This document shows, piece after piece, positions 34,599 through 42,141 of a DNA stretch of 64,000 bases. A program made the position numbers and the translations under genes. Every line of letters begins with the position of its first letter. Positions within the stretch are counted from its first letter, which is position 1. A model generated the notes under the pieces. The model made no database searches and had not been told where the DNA came from. It saw nothing but the letters and a program-made list of their open reading frames with translations. Source of the stretch: Pandoraea nosoerga (lineage in GTDB: Bacteria; Pseudomonadota; Gammaproteobacteria; Burkholderiales; Burkholderiaceae); NCBI RefSeq assembly GCF_902459585.1, contig NZ_CABPSC010000011.1:62001-126000 (forward strand). Reading direction: 5' to 3'.

Positions 34599-36068
34599 TC
34601 ACTTCTTACGAATCAGCTCCAACCCCTCTCGATAGGTCGTCACTTCGAACCCGCTAAATCGACGCTTGAACTTCGTGGAATCAAAAAGGTTGTCCTGCTC
34701 GTAGCGGGGCAGCAATTCCCTGATCTCGCGCACCTGCTTCGAGAACAGCCCGGCAGCGGTCAAAGCGCACTTGCTGATAACCGAATAACGGGGGTCGCGC
34801 CCGAAGACCTGACTGGCCATCACGACGAGTTCCTTGTAGGTCGGCCGATCGTCGCTGCATGGCAGATGCCAGGTTTGGCCAAAGGCATCGGGAGTATTTC
34901 CCAAGGTCGCCAGGGCCCGGCTCGCGTCGGGAGTCCAGATCAGCGTGCGCAGCGTATCGTCGCGCACGGGCACGCGAGGCTTCTTGCCGGCCTGGAGTTT
35001 TTCGATGATCAGCGCATTCGTGAAGCTCTGCGTCTTACCGGGACCATAGAACTCGGGGGCCCGGCCAATGAGCACCGGAATCTCGCCGCGCGCCATTTCT
35101 TCGAGCACCATCGTGGCCATCGCCGCGCGTACCTTACCCTTGCGGCCCACCGGGGCGAAGGGCGCTTCCTCCGTCAGTAGCCGCGCATCCTGCGGATACA
35201 TGTAGGTGTTATCGAAATAGGCGAAGCTCGCGCCCGCCACGCGGCAGGCGTCCAGGGCATTCTTCAGCATCGTGGGAATCGTGTGTTCGACGAACAGATC
35301 CACCATGCCCTGCGCCATCCCGATGATGGCCGCCGAGATGACGTTATTGAACGTCTGAATAAAGGGCATCTGATAGCAGGTGTCGGCATCGATGACCCGG
35401 TAGTCGACCATGCTGTGCGCGCGATAGTCGGGGATGAATGCCTCCCCTTCGATCAACAGACTCTTACTCGCCGTGCCGGCCAGTCCGACCACATGCCAGT
35501 CGTCTATCAACACGTAGTCCTCGTGTTTGACGAGAAACGATTTCAGATCGAGAAAATTGCCCTGATCGTCAAACACGCGCGCGCCGAGAAATGCACCCCA
35601 GTCGGCGAAATCGCAACCGCTCGATGTCGGCCACCGACCCGAGAGCATCCAGCCGCCGTCGACCTTGCGAGCTTTTCCCAATGGCGCGTAGGACGAACTG
35701 ACCAGAATCTCGGGATCGTCGCGCCATACCTCATCACATGCACGCGGGTCCAGTTTTCCGAATTCCCACTGATGGATCCCGAGAATCGCCATGATCCATC
35801 CGCTCGACGGGCAGGCGCGCGACAGCTCCATCACGACGCGATACAGCACCTCCGGGCTCATTCCGTAGCCACCCCAGCGAGGCGGCTGCAAAATTTTGAA
35901 AAAACCACCGGCGCGAAACGCGTCGACGGTCTCCTGCGGCACCGCGCGGTTCTCTTCGACGCTTTGCGCCAACGCACGCAGGCGCGGTTGCATGTCGCGG
36001 GCGCGCTGCACCAACGTTTCGCAACTCGGGGTGACAAGCTTCTTTTCGTTTTCGATAGCGACAGCCAT
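34599..36068 (-). CDS. Chimeric ORF: acyl-CoA dehydrogenase-fold flavin monooxygenase N-part fused to SDR C-part
   Basis: This 489-residue frame joins two unrelated proteins. Residues 1 to about 262 resemble the oxygenase of two-component flavin-dependent monooxygenases of the acyl-CoA dehydrogenase fold (HsaA-like): FRAGGFFKILQPPRWGGYGM, SRACPSSGWIMAILGIHQWE, GWMLSGRWPTSSGCDFADW and TASKSLLIEGEAFIPDYR. From about residue 265 it becomes the C-terminal part of an NAD(P)-dependent epimerase/short-chain dehydrogenase: ALDACRVAGASFAYFDNTYM, IPVLIGRAPEFYGPGKTQSF. The first part lacks its helical-bundle C-terminus and the second its Gly-rich nucleotide-binding N-terminus. The junction lies near 35265-35285. 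A deletion that happened to keep the frame is the simplest origin. ATG 36068 has AGAGGAGA upstream. Probably non-functional. Confidence 0.7.
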   Translation of the reverse strand: MAVAIENEKKLVTPSCETLVQRARDMQPRLRALAQSVEENRAVPQETVDAFRAGGFFKILQPPRWGGYGMSPEVLYRVVMELSRACPSSGWIMAILGIHQWEFGKLDPRACDEVWRDDPEILVSSSYAPLGKARKVDGGWMLSGRWPTSSGCDFADWGAFLGARVFDDQGNFLDLKSFLVKHEDYVLIDDWHVVGLAGTASKSLLIEGEAFIPDYRAHSMVDYRVIDADTCYQMPFIQTFNNVISAAIIGMAQGMVDLFVEHTIPTMLKNALDACRVAGASFAYFDNTYMYPQDARLLTEEAPFAPVGRKGKVRAAMATMVLEEMARGEIPVLIGRAPEFYGPGKTQSFTNALIIEKLQAGKKPRVPVRDDTLRTLIWTPDASRALATLGNTPDAFGQTWHLPCSDDRPTYKELVVMASQVFGRDPRYSVISKCALTAAGLFSKQVREIRELLPRYEQDNLFDSTKFKRRFSGFEVTTYREGLELIRKK

Positions 36069-36095
36069 GTTGTCTCCTCTCATGTCCGTCATCGC

Positions 36096-36401
36096 TCAGC
36101 AGCGTCCCGTCGACAGGAACTTGAGCATCACGTCGTTGAACTCTTCCGGCGCTTCGTACTGCGGCCAATGCGCCGCCTGAGCCTTCATTACGAACAATTG
36201 CCCCTTGGGCGTTCGCGCGCACGCGGCCTCGGCGGCCGGCACATCGTGTACCGGGTTGTCGTTCGTCCAGAGATAGAGGGTTTCGCACTGGATCGCTTCG
36301 GGCTTCATCGTCTCGGCGTGCGCCTCCGTCGAATTTCCTAAGAATTTTCGAACGCCGAAGGTCGATAAGACATCGGTCGACTCGATAACCGCCGACGGCA
36401 A
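36096..36401 (-). pseudogene. 3' remnant of an alpha/beta hydrolase
   Basis: Only the C-terminal ~70 residues of an alpha/beta-hydrolase are recognisable. They are the acid-residue strand region QCETLYLWTNDNPVHDVPAA and the catalytic-His region GQLFVMKAQAAHWPQYEAPE, followed by EFNDVMLKFL. The nucleophile elbow and most of the fold are absent. The about 30 residues before MKPEAIQ look like junk from a junction. It is directly upstream of the chimeric gene on the same strand and looks like part of the same decayed ring-degradation operon. Confidence 0.7.
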
Positions 36402-36406
36402 AGAAA

Positions 36407-36436
36407 AAGCCCGGCAGACATTCGTCTGCCGGGCTT
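36407..36436 (-). terminator. Strong intrinsic terminator (minus-strand transcripts)
   Basis: AAGCCCGGCAGAC (36407-36419) and GTCTGCCGGGCTT (36424-36436) form a perfect 13-bp stem with a 4-base loop. On the minus strand it is followed by TTTTTCTTT. It most likely ends transcription from the sigma54 regulator gene upstream and insulates the decayed genes below it. Confidence 0.88.
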
Positions 36437-36766
36437 CCGATGACGGCGTAAATCAAGTGCGTTGAGGGTGAGGGGTTCTCGACCGGATCCCCGTTAACGC
36501 AACTGCACTGCGTCTGCGCTGCTATGGAGCGCTGCCGGCAATTATTCTTTGTTCCAGCGTTCTGTTGTGCAACGATCGCCACGGCTTGAGCGAGTCGCAC
36601 CATGTACTGCCGCATCGAACGCTGCTCACCGGTCTGGTTCGAAACGAAGATGCCGTCAAACCGCACATGCGGAAATGCGCAAGCTCGTTGGCCACGTGCA
36701 ATGCCAACGCATCGCCCCATAGGCAGTCGTTCCCCGAGACACCGAGGAACGACTGCGGTGATGCCT
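36437..36766. other. Unassigned 330-bp stretch, possible gene remnant
   Basis: No intact gene is seen between the terminator and the sigma54 regulator stop. Minus-strand frames contain protein-like pieces (for example HVANELAHFRMCGLTASSF) but I could not assign a family. It may be the end of a gene lost in the same rearrangement that produced the neighbouring chimera. Confidence 0.35.
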
Positions 36767-38569
36767 TCAACCCGGAGACTCCGCCCCCTCGTCCATCTTC
36801 TTGATGCGATACGCTAGTTGGGCACGCGTCACGCCAAGGAGGCTCGCCGCCCGAGTGAAATTGCCTTCCGATGCCTTGAACGCCGCTTTCACCAACGTGT
36901 TTTCGATCAGTTCGAGTGAGAGATTCGAATTTGAAACCACACCTTCGGCCCACGCGTTCAATGCGTCGTGCTCGCGCGATGTGGCCGCGGATTCGGCGTG
37001 CAGCGCCGCCGAATCGATCAGCAGCCCCACCTCGTTGAGCACCATCGAACCATGCGATGTCATCCCACTGTCGACAGTGACAAGTTGGTGATAGCCAAGA
37101 GGCTGATCGTTCTCGCCCAAGATGACACCACGCTCAATGACGTTTTCGAACTCGCGTACATTGCCCGGCCAACGATAGTTCATCAAGATCTGCAAGGCTT
37201 GGCCGGTCACACCGGGGATTCGGCGCGAGTGTCGCCGACTGTACTTGTTCAACAGATGTTCGAGCAGCAGCGGAATGTCGTCCCGGCGGTCCCGCAAGGG
37301 TGGGATCTGGATCGGAAATACGTTCAGGCGATAGAACAAATCCTCGCGAAAGCGCGTCTCACTGACCGCGCTCCACAAGTTCTCGTTGGTCGCTGCGATG
37401 ATTCGCACGTCGGCCTTTCGCGTTACTGTACTTCCCAAGGCTTCGAATTCACCGGTCTGTATCACTCGCAGCAGTTTTCCTTGTGCCGTCATCGGGAGAC
37501 TGCCGATCTCGTCGAGAAAGAGCGTGCCGCCGTCGGCAACCTGGAAACGGCCGGGGCGCGACTCACCCGCGCCGGTGAAAGCGCCGCGCTCGACGCCGAA
37601 GAGTTCGGCCTCCATCAACTGCTCGGGGATTGCCGCGCAGTTCACCTCGATAAACGGTTTGTCGGCGCGTGAGCTCTTGCGTTGAATTTCGCGTGCGAAC
37701 AGGCTTTTGCCCACACCGCTTTCGCCGAGCAACAGAACATTCGCCGTGGTCGGCGCCACACGCTGAATCTTGTGCATGACGTGTGTGAACGCGACCGACG
37801 CACCGAGCACGCCGTCCACTTCCTCGGTGGTCTGTCCGATTGACTTGACATCTTTGTAAGAGGGCGTCGGATCCGCCGACGCCAGCGCCCCCGTCGTCCT
37901 GGCCGGCGTAAGCAACTGGAATGGCCTGGGCTCGTAGTAGACGAGATCGAGATGGGCGTCGGGCCAGGCATCTGCTGGCCGACCGACGCAGCGACACATG
38001 TCCGTCCCCATTGCACGGCATTCGACCTCCCGCACGAGAATTCGCTTGCCGACGCATGTACTCAGGAAGCCGGATGCGTACCCCATCTCCATCCAGCATG
38101 CCGGCGAGCCGCCAATGCCGAAAGACTCGATATGAATCTGGTCCTCATACGAGTTCTTCCAAAGAAACTCGATGTTGCAAATGCCCTTTTCGACATCGAC
38201 TTCCTGATGCAGGATCACCGGCAGGCCGACGATCCCCTGAAGCGCATGAAAGAAGCTACCACTGATCATGACACGCTCGATCGGTGTCTCGGGATGATGA
38301 ATCTTCATCGCGATCTGCGCGTCGCGACAGCCTGCGGAATAACCGATGCGTGTCATCAGACCGCGCGTCGCCTCCAGACCGATGCTGAGAATCAGCTCCT
38401 GGCGCAAGGCTCTGAGCGACTCGACATGCATCAAGACCATACGGTCGTCGTTAAGCCAGATTAGTCCCTCTTCGGGATTGAAATGCAAATGCTGCAGAAT
38501 CTCCGCCGCATCGAGCGTTGGGTCAAGTTCGATGCCTCCCACCGATTTGCGATGCATGGTATTGCCCAC
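36767..38569 (-). CDS. Sigma54-dependent activator, XylR/DmpR type
   Basis: A 600-residue NtrC-class activator with direct effector sensing. The N-terminal XylR_N sensor (about 15-120) is followed by a V4R domain (about 130-205) with the Cys-containing VREVECRAMGTDMCRC. The AAA+ domain has Walker A GESGVGKS (282-289), the sigma54-contacting GAFTGA (329-334), Walker B GGTLFLDEIG (347-356) and FREDLFYRLNVFPI. A Fis-type helix-turn-helix ends the protein (NFTRAASLLGVTRAQLAYRI). Related proteins bind phenols or alkylbenzenes and activate sigma54 promoters for their degradation. GTG 38569 has GAGGAGA 6 bp upstream and is preferred over ATG 38557. It is divergent from the meta-cleavage genes, but no -24/-12 promoter was seen there. 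Confidence 0.92.
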   Translation of the reverse strand: MGNTMHRKSVGGIELDPTLDAAEILQHLHFNPEEGLIWLNDDRMVLMHVESLRALRQELILSIGLEATRGLMTRIGYSAGCRDAQIAMKIHHPETPIERVMISGSFFHALQGIVGLPVILHQEVDVEKGICNIEFLWKNSYEDQIHIESFGIGGSPACWMEMGYASGFLSTCVGKRILVREVECRAMGTDMCRCVGRPADAWPDAHLDLVYYEPRPFQLLTPARTTGALASADPTPSYKDVKSIGQTTEEVDGVLGASVAFTHVMHKIQRVAPTTANVLLLGESGVGKSLFAREIQRKSSRADKPFIEVNCAAIPEQLMEAELFGVERGAFTGAGESRPGRFQVADGGTLFLDEIGSLPMTAQGKLLRVIQTGEFEALGSTVTRKADVRIIAATNENLWSAVSETRFREDLFYRLNVFPIQIPPLRDRRDDIPLLLEHLLNKYSRRHSRRIPGVTGQALQILMNYRWPGNVREFENVIERGVILGENDQPLGYHQLVTVDSGMTSHGSMVLNEVGLLIDSAALHAESAATSREHDALNAWAEGVVSNSNLSLELIENTLVKAAFKASEGNFTRAASLLGVTRAQLAYRIKKMDEGAESPG

Positions 38570-38688
38570 GACTCTTCTCCTCGACCTGCCGACGCGCCCG
38601 TCCGCGGTCGTGCAGAAACACGTCTGCGGGGCTCCTCATCCGCGCAGAGCCCCTCCGGTCATCCTACGAAATTAATAACGTCCTTCCA

Positions 38689-38717
38689 AATTGGAATTAC
38701 GTATGATGTAATCTAAC
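38689..38717 (+). promoter_or_regulatory. Promoter of meta-cleavage operon with embedded palindromic operator
   Basis: TTGGAA (38689-38694), a 17-bp spacer and TAACTA (38712-38717) form a possible promoter for the hydrolase-dioxygenase-GntR operon. The spacer is nearly filled by ATTACGTATGATGTAAT (38694-38710). That 17-bp palindrome recurs with one mismatch upstream of the MFS gene. A further core copy (ATCATAC, 38718-38724) follows. The likely binder is the GntR protein encoded in the operon. Confidence 0.65.
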
Positions 38718-38771
38718 TAATCATACAACACCAAAATTCCAACACACAGTCGTACATAGGGGGACAAACCC

Positions 38772-39602
38772 ATGAGTGAGGCAATTCCGGAGGTCGGATA
38801 TGCCGTCGTCGTCGGCAACATGATCGTCAATTATCACGACCACGGACAAGGCGAGCCGATTCTGTTAATCCACGGTTCGGGGCCCGGCGTCACGGCTTGG
38901 GCGAACTGGCGTCTGGTCATTCCCGAGCTGGCCAAGACGCATCGTGTGATTGCACTCGATATGGCCGGCTTCGGCTATACGTACACACCCCCCTCTTTTG
39001 AAGCCACCCCGGAGAACTGGGCGGCACAGGTGGTTGGCCTGATGGACGAGTTGCGCATCGAGAAATGCGCAATCCTCGGGAATTCGTTTGGCGGTGCTAT
39101 CGCTCTGCGAGTCGCGAGCGACTACCCGGAGCGAGTCACGAGACTTGTACTGATGGGATCCGTCGGCACGAGTTTTCCGATTAGCGACGGGCTCGAGAAA
39201 GTTTGGGGATATGAACCCTCGCACGAGGCGATGCGCGAGTTGATCGGCGTTTTCGCGTACGACAACGCCTTCGTCACAGACGATCTGGTGGACATGCGGT
39301 ATCGCGCCAGCATACGCGACGATGTGCAGGAACGGTTCTCGAAACTCTTTCCTCCACCGCGTCAGAACGGTATCGAGATGCTATCGCTCAGCGACGAGGC
39401 GCTGCGTCGGATCGCCGCTCCCACGATCCTCATTCATGGACGCGACGATCGCGTCATCCCCTTCGCGGTGTCGGAGATGCTTGCGAAAAAGTTGCCGCAG
39501 GCCACGCTGTATCCCATTGATCGGTGCGGGCACTGGGTCCAGATCGAGAAAAAGGCTGAGTTCCTCGATATCGTCACCCGCTTCATGGAGCAACGCGTAT
39601 GA
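38772..39602 (+). CDS. Meta-cleavage product (2-hydroxymuconate semialdehyde-type) hydrolase
   Basis: A 276-residue alpha/beta-hydrolase of the carbon-carbon bond hydrolase group (BphD/TodF/DmpD/MhpC-like), which splits the ring-cleavage product of extradiol dioxygenases. Features: oxyanion motif LLIHGSGPGVTAWANW (about 31-46), nucleophile elbow GNSFGG with Ser105, acid in HGRDDRVIPF, and catalytic His in RCGHWVQIE near the C-terminus. The ATG at 38772 follows a GGGGGA-type ribosome-binding site. Its stop overlaps the dioxygenase start by 4 nt, so the two enzymes act in sequence and are made together. The exact substrate cannot be told. Confidence 0.9.
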   Translation: MSEAIPEVGYAVVVGNMIVNYHDHGQGEPILLIHGSGPGVTAWANWRLVIPELAKTHRVIALDMAGFGYTYTPPSFEATPENWAAQVVGLMDELRIEKCAILGNSFGGAIALRVASDYPERVTRLVLMGSVGTSFPISDGLEKVWGYEPSHEAMRELIGVFAYDNAFVTDDLVDMRYRASIRDDVQERFSKLFPPPRQNGIEMLSLSDEALRRIAAPTILIHGRDDRVIPFAVSEMLAKKLPQATLYPIDRCGHWVQIEKKAEFLDIVTRFMEQRV

Positions 39603-40579
39603 AGAGTCGTGTCCTATCATTGGGCTATGTGGGTATCAGCACTAGCCGACTGGCCGACTGGGCGGATTTCGGAACGCAATTCCTGGGATTCGAAATTGCC
39701 GACAAATCCACCGGAACGCTGTCGTTTCGTATGGACGAAGCGGCTCAGCGGTTTCAACTCGAAGCCGGACAGAACGGCACAATTCAGCATCTGGGCTGGC
39801 AAGTCGAAGACGCCCACGCGCTGCAAGAGATCGCCGCACGTCTGGATGCGGCCGGCATCCATGTGCGACAGGGGGACGCCGTGCTCGCGGCGCAACGCGG
39901 GGTACGCGAGCTCATCTGGATGCTCGACCCCGCGGGCAATCGCGTTGAACTGTTTTGGGGACAAGAGATGGCCAGCACCCCATTCGTCCCGGGACGAAAC
40001 ATTGCGGGGTTTCGCACTGGCAATCTCGGCATCGGCCACGCCGTTCTGACGTGTCGGAACGTCGAGCAGGTGCTTCCGTTCTACACGGAGCTTCTCGGCT
40101 TCGGCATTTCCGACTACGTACTCAGGCCATTCAAGGCTTACTTCATGCACGTCAATGCCCGGCATCACAGCTTCGCGCTGATCGAATCCGAGAAGCGCGG
40201 TGTCCATCATCTGATGATGGAATTGATGCAGTTCGACGACATCGGCCACGCGCACGACCTCGCGCAAATGCGAAACGAAGACATCGCTGTGACGTTGGGC
40301 AGGCACAGCAACGACTTCATGACGTCGTTTTACGTGAAGACACCCTCTGACTTCATGATCGAGTACGGATGGGGCGGTCGCGCGATCGATCCACAGACCT
40401 GGCAGGCGTTCGAGCTGACGGACGGCCCTAGCATTTGGGGACACAACCGTAGCTGGTTGAGCGCAGAAGCCAACGCCGTCTTGCGTGCTCAGCTCGCAGA
40501 CAATGCAGCTAGTGGGCTGCGCCAGCCCGTGCAGGTCCAACCGGGAAATCATGTTCTAATAAAGGATCGCCAAAATTGA
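39599..40579 (+). CDS. Type I extradiol ring-cleavage dioxygenase (two VOC domains)
   Basis: A 326-residue vicinal-oxygen-chelate dioxygenase of the 2,3-dihydroxybiphenyl 1,2-dioxygenase type. The N-terminal VOC domain (1-120) has lost metal ligands, as usual. The C-terminal domain carries the Fe(II) ligands: His147 (GIGHAVL), a His in GVHHLMMEL (203/204), and Glu255 (DFMIEYGWGG). Active-site residues such as His236 (LGRHSND) are also present. It cleaves a catechol next to the hydroxyl pair in the cytoplasm; the following step is done by the overlapping upstream hydrolase gene. The long C-terminal tail after the VOC fold is normal for bicyclic-substrate enzymes. Confidence 0.92.
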   Translation: MKSRVLSLGYVGISTSRLADWADFGTQFLGFEIADKSTGTLSFRMDEAAQRFQLEAGQNGTIQHLGWQVEDAHALQEIAARLDAAGIHVRQGDAVLAAQRGVRELIWMLDPAGNRVELFWGQEMASTPFVPGRNIAGFRTGNLGIGHAVLTCRNVEQVLPFYTELLGFGISDYVLRPFKAYFMHVNARHHSFALIESEKRGVHHLMMELMQFDDIGHAHDLAQMRNEDIAVTLGRHSNDFMTSFYVKTPSDFMIEYGWGGRAIDPQTWQAFELTDGPSIWGHNRSWLSAEANAVLRAQLADNAASGLRQPVQVQPGNHVLIKDRQN

Positions 40580-40595
40580 AACAGAAGGAAAAGGA

Positions 40596-41297
40596 ATGAC
40601 GTCGAATCATGAGCTCGGCGGCGTGGCTTCGCTGACGACGAAGTTCACGGCCGACCTGCGCGAACAGATTCTGTTTGGTCAGAAGAAGCCGAACGAACGG
40701 CTGAACCTGACGAGTCTTCGCGACGAGTTCGGCGTCAGTCTGAGCCCGATTCGGGAGGGGCTGGCGCACCTGGCATCGGAAGGCTTCATCGTGCCGGTGG
40801 GCCAGCGCGGCTACCGCGTGGCACCGGTATCTGTAGAGCAGGTGAAGGAAATTCGCGACCTGCGTGTCGATCTTGAGCTCAAAGGCTTGCGACAATCGAT
40901 CGAACAGGGAGGCGAAGCGTGGGAGCTGGCCGTGATGCGCAATTACCGGCGCTTGCGCAACTTCGAGAACCAGCCCTGGGACAATGCAGCCGTCAGCACC
41001 TACGAGGAACTGAACCGGTTGTTTCACCGCTCGCTGCTCTCAGGCTGCAACTCCCCTCTCCTGCTGCGTTTTACCGAGACGCTTGCCGGCATGGCGGATC
41101 GCTATCGCCGCATTTTTCTGAAGTCGTTCCCGCCGGATGTCAACGCTCCCCGCGAGCATAACGCCATCTACGAAGCTGCGCTTGATCACGACGTGCGAAC
41201 CGCTTGTGCCATGCTTGAGAAGCACATTTCCCACATCTCGGACAATGTGCTTCTGGCGTTGGAAAAACAGCCCGACGCAGTCACAAAGCGGGCCTGA
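40596..41297 (+). CDS. GntR-family (FCD/FadR subfamily) regulator
   Basis: A 233-residue regulator. The N-terminal winged helix is TADLREQILFGQKKPNERLN, then LRDEFGVSLSPIREGLAHLA and the wing FIVPVGQRGYRVAPVS. The C-terminal all-helical FCD effector domain has the Asp/His metal-ligand pattern (DLRVDLELKG, NRLFHRSLLSGC, REHNAIYEAALDHD, EKHISHI). Such repressors leave DNA on binding an aromatic or organic acid. It is the last gene of the ring-cleavage operon, 16 bp after the dioxygenase. The near-identical palindromes upstream of this operon and of the divergently arranged MFS operon are its probable targets. Confidence 0.9.
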   Translation: MTSNHELGGVASLTTKFTADLREQILFGQKKPNERLNLTSLRDEFGVSLSPIREGLAHLASEGFIVPVGQRGYRVAPVSVEQVKEIRDLRVDLELKGLRQSIEQGGEAWELAVMRNYRRLRNFENQPWDNAAVSTYEELNRLFHRSLLSGCNSPLLLRFTETLAGMADRYRRIFLKSFPPDVNAPREHNAIYEAALDHDVRTACAMLEKHISHISDNVLLALEKQPDAVTKRA

Positions 41298-41319
41298 ACG
41301 GCTACCGCGCCACCGTCCT

Positions 41320-41340
41320 GCCGCCGCGAGATGCGGCGGC
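41320..41340. terminator. Possible bidirectional hairpin between convergent genes
   Basis: GCCGCCGC (41320-41327) pairs perfectly with GCGGCGGC (41333-41340) around a 5-base loop, in the 56-bp gap between the convergent GntR and hydrolase genes. No T-run follows on either strand, so termination is only probable. Confidence 0.45.
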
Positions 41341-41353
41341 TGCCCAAAGGCCA

Positions 41354-42118
41354 TCAGGCATGGTTTGCCAAAAAGCGCTCGATGACCGTCGCAAGCATCA
41401 CCGGGGTTTCATGCGCCGGGTAGTGACCGGCATTCGCGATCACCTCCAGTTCTGCATTTGGATAGAGCGACAGAAATGTCTGCTCCATCACGTCACGGGT
41501 CAGGCTCGGATCGTATTCCCCGATGACCACTTTGACCGGGACTTCGATGCCCTGGGCAAGCGCCGAAAAGTCATGTTTCGCCCACGGCAGCAGGTACTTG
41601 CCGAACGCCTCTGAGTCACTGGTCCGCCGCAGCACGTCGATCATCGTCGCCCCCCACGTCGGCGTAAGGCGGTTCGAGGTACTGAAGTCTACGATCGCAC
41701 GTCGTAGCGTGTCGTCGTTCACGCACCCGCTGAATAGCTCCCAGATCGCCGGTTCGAATGGCACGCCGGAAGCCGGTACGGGCGCGATCGCAATAAGACT
41801 CTTGACGCGTTCGCGTGCGTCGACCATGACCCGCTGCACGGCCTTCCCTCCCATGGAGTGGCCGATCAGATGGAAGCGTTTCCATCCAAAGCTGTCGGCT
41901 AGGTCGAGCACATCCCGTGCGATCTCTTCCATCGTGCAGTCGCCCTTCATCTCCACCGATTTGCCGAAGCCTCGGAAATCGACGAAGGCATAGGTGTAGG
42001 CTTTCGCATCCAGATAGGGAAACATGCCGGAAAAGGTGGAGACGCCATCGCCGAACCAGCCATGGCAAACGATGACGCCCTCCGGACCATCCCCAAGGCG
42101 CGTGTGTCCAATTGTCAT
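41354..42118 (-). CDS. Alpha/beta hydrolase
   Basis: A 254-residue alpha/beta-hydrolase. Motifs: VIVCHGWFGDGVSTFSG (oxyanion region), VDFRGFGKSVE, nucleophile elbow GHSMGG (LIGHSMGGKAVQRVMVDA), acid in VVIGEYDPSLT and catalytic His in NAGHYPAHETP. ATG 42118 has AGGGAA at suitable spacing, preferred over ATG 42139. It is the last gene of an operon with the MFS importer and the monooxygenase-esterase fusion. It might hydrolyse an ester or lactone on the same catabolic route. It is not the close kin of the meta-cleavage hydrolase in the opposite operon. Confidence 0.85.
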   Translation of the reverse strand: MTIGHTRLGDGPEGVIVCHGWFGDGVSTFSGMFPYLDAKAYTYAFVDFRGFGKSVEMKGDCTMEEIARDVLDLADSFGWKRFHLIGHSMGGKAVQRVMVDARERVKSLIAIAPVPASGVPFEPAIWELFSGCVNDDTLRRAIVDFSTSNRLTPTWGATMIDVLRRTSDSEAFGKYLLPWAKHDFSALAQGIEVPVKVVIGEYDPSLTRDVMEQTFLSLYPNAELEVIANAGHYPAHETPVMLATVIERFLANHA

Positions 42119-42141
42119 ATGTGTGTTCCCTGCTTTCATGC

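Noticed and set aside
38570-38771. Sigma54 (-24/-12) promoter for the meta-cleavage operon
   Set aside because: No GG-N10-GC element with the right context was found; a sigma70-like promoter with an operator in its spacer fits better.
41320-41340. Confident terminator between GntR and hydrolase genes
   Set aside because: The stem is perfect but lacks a T-run on either strand, so it is listed only with low confidence.
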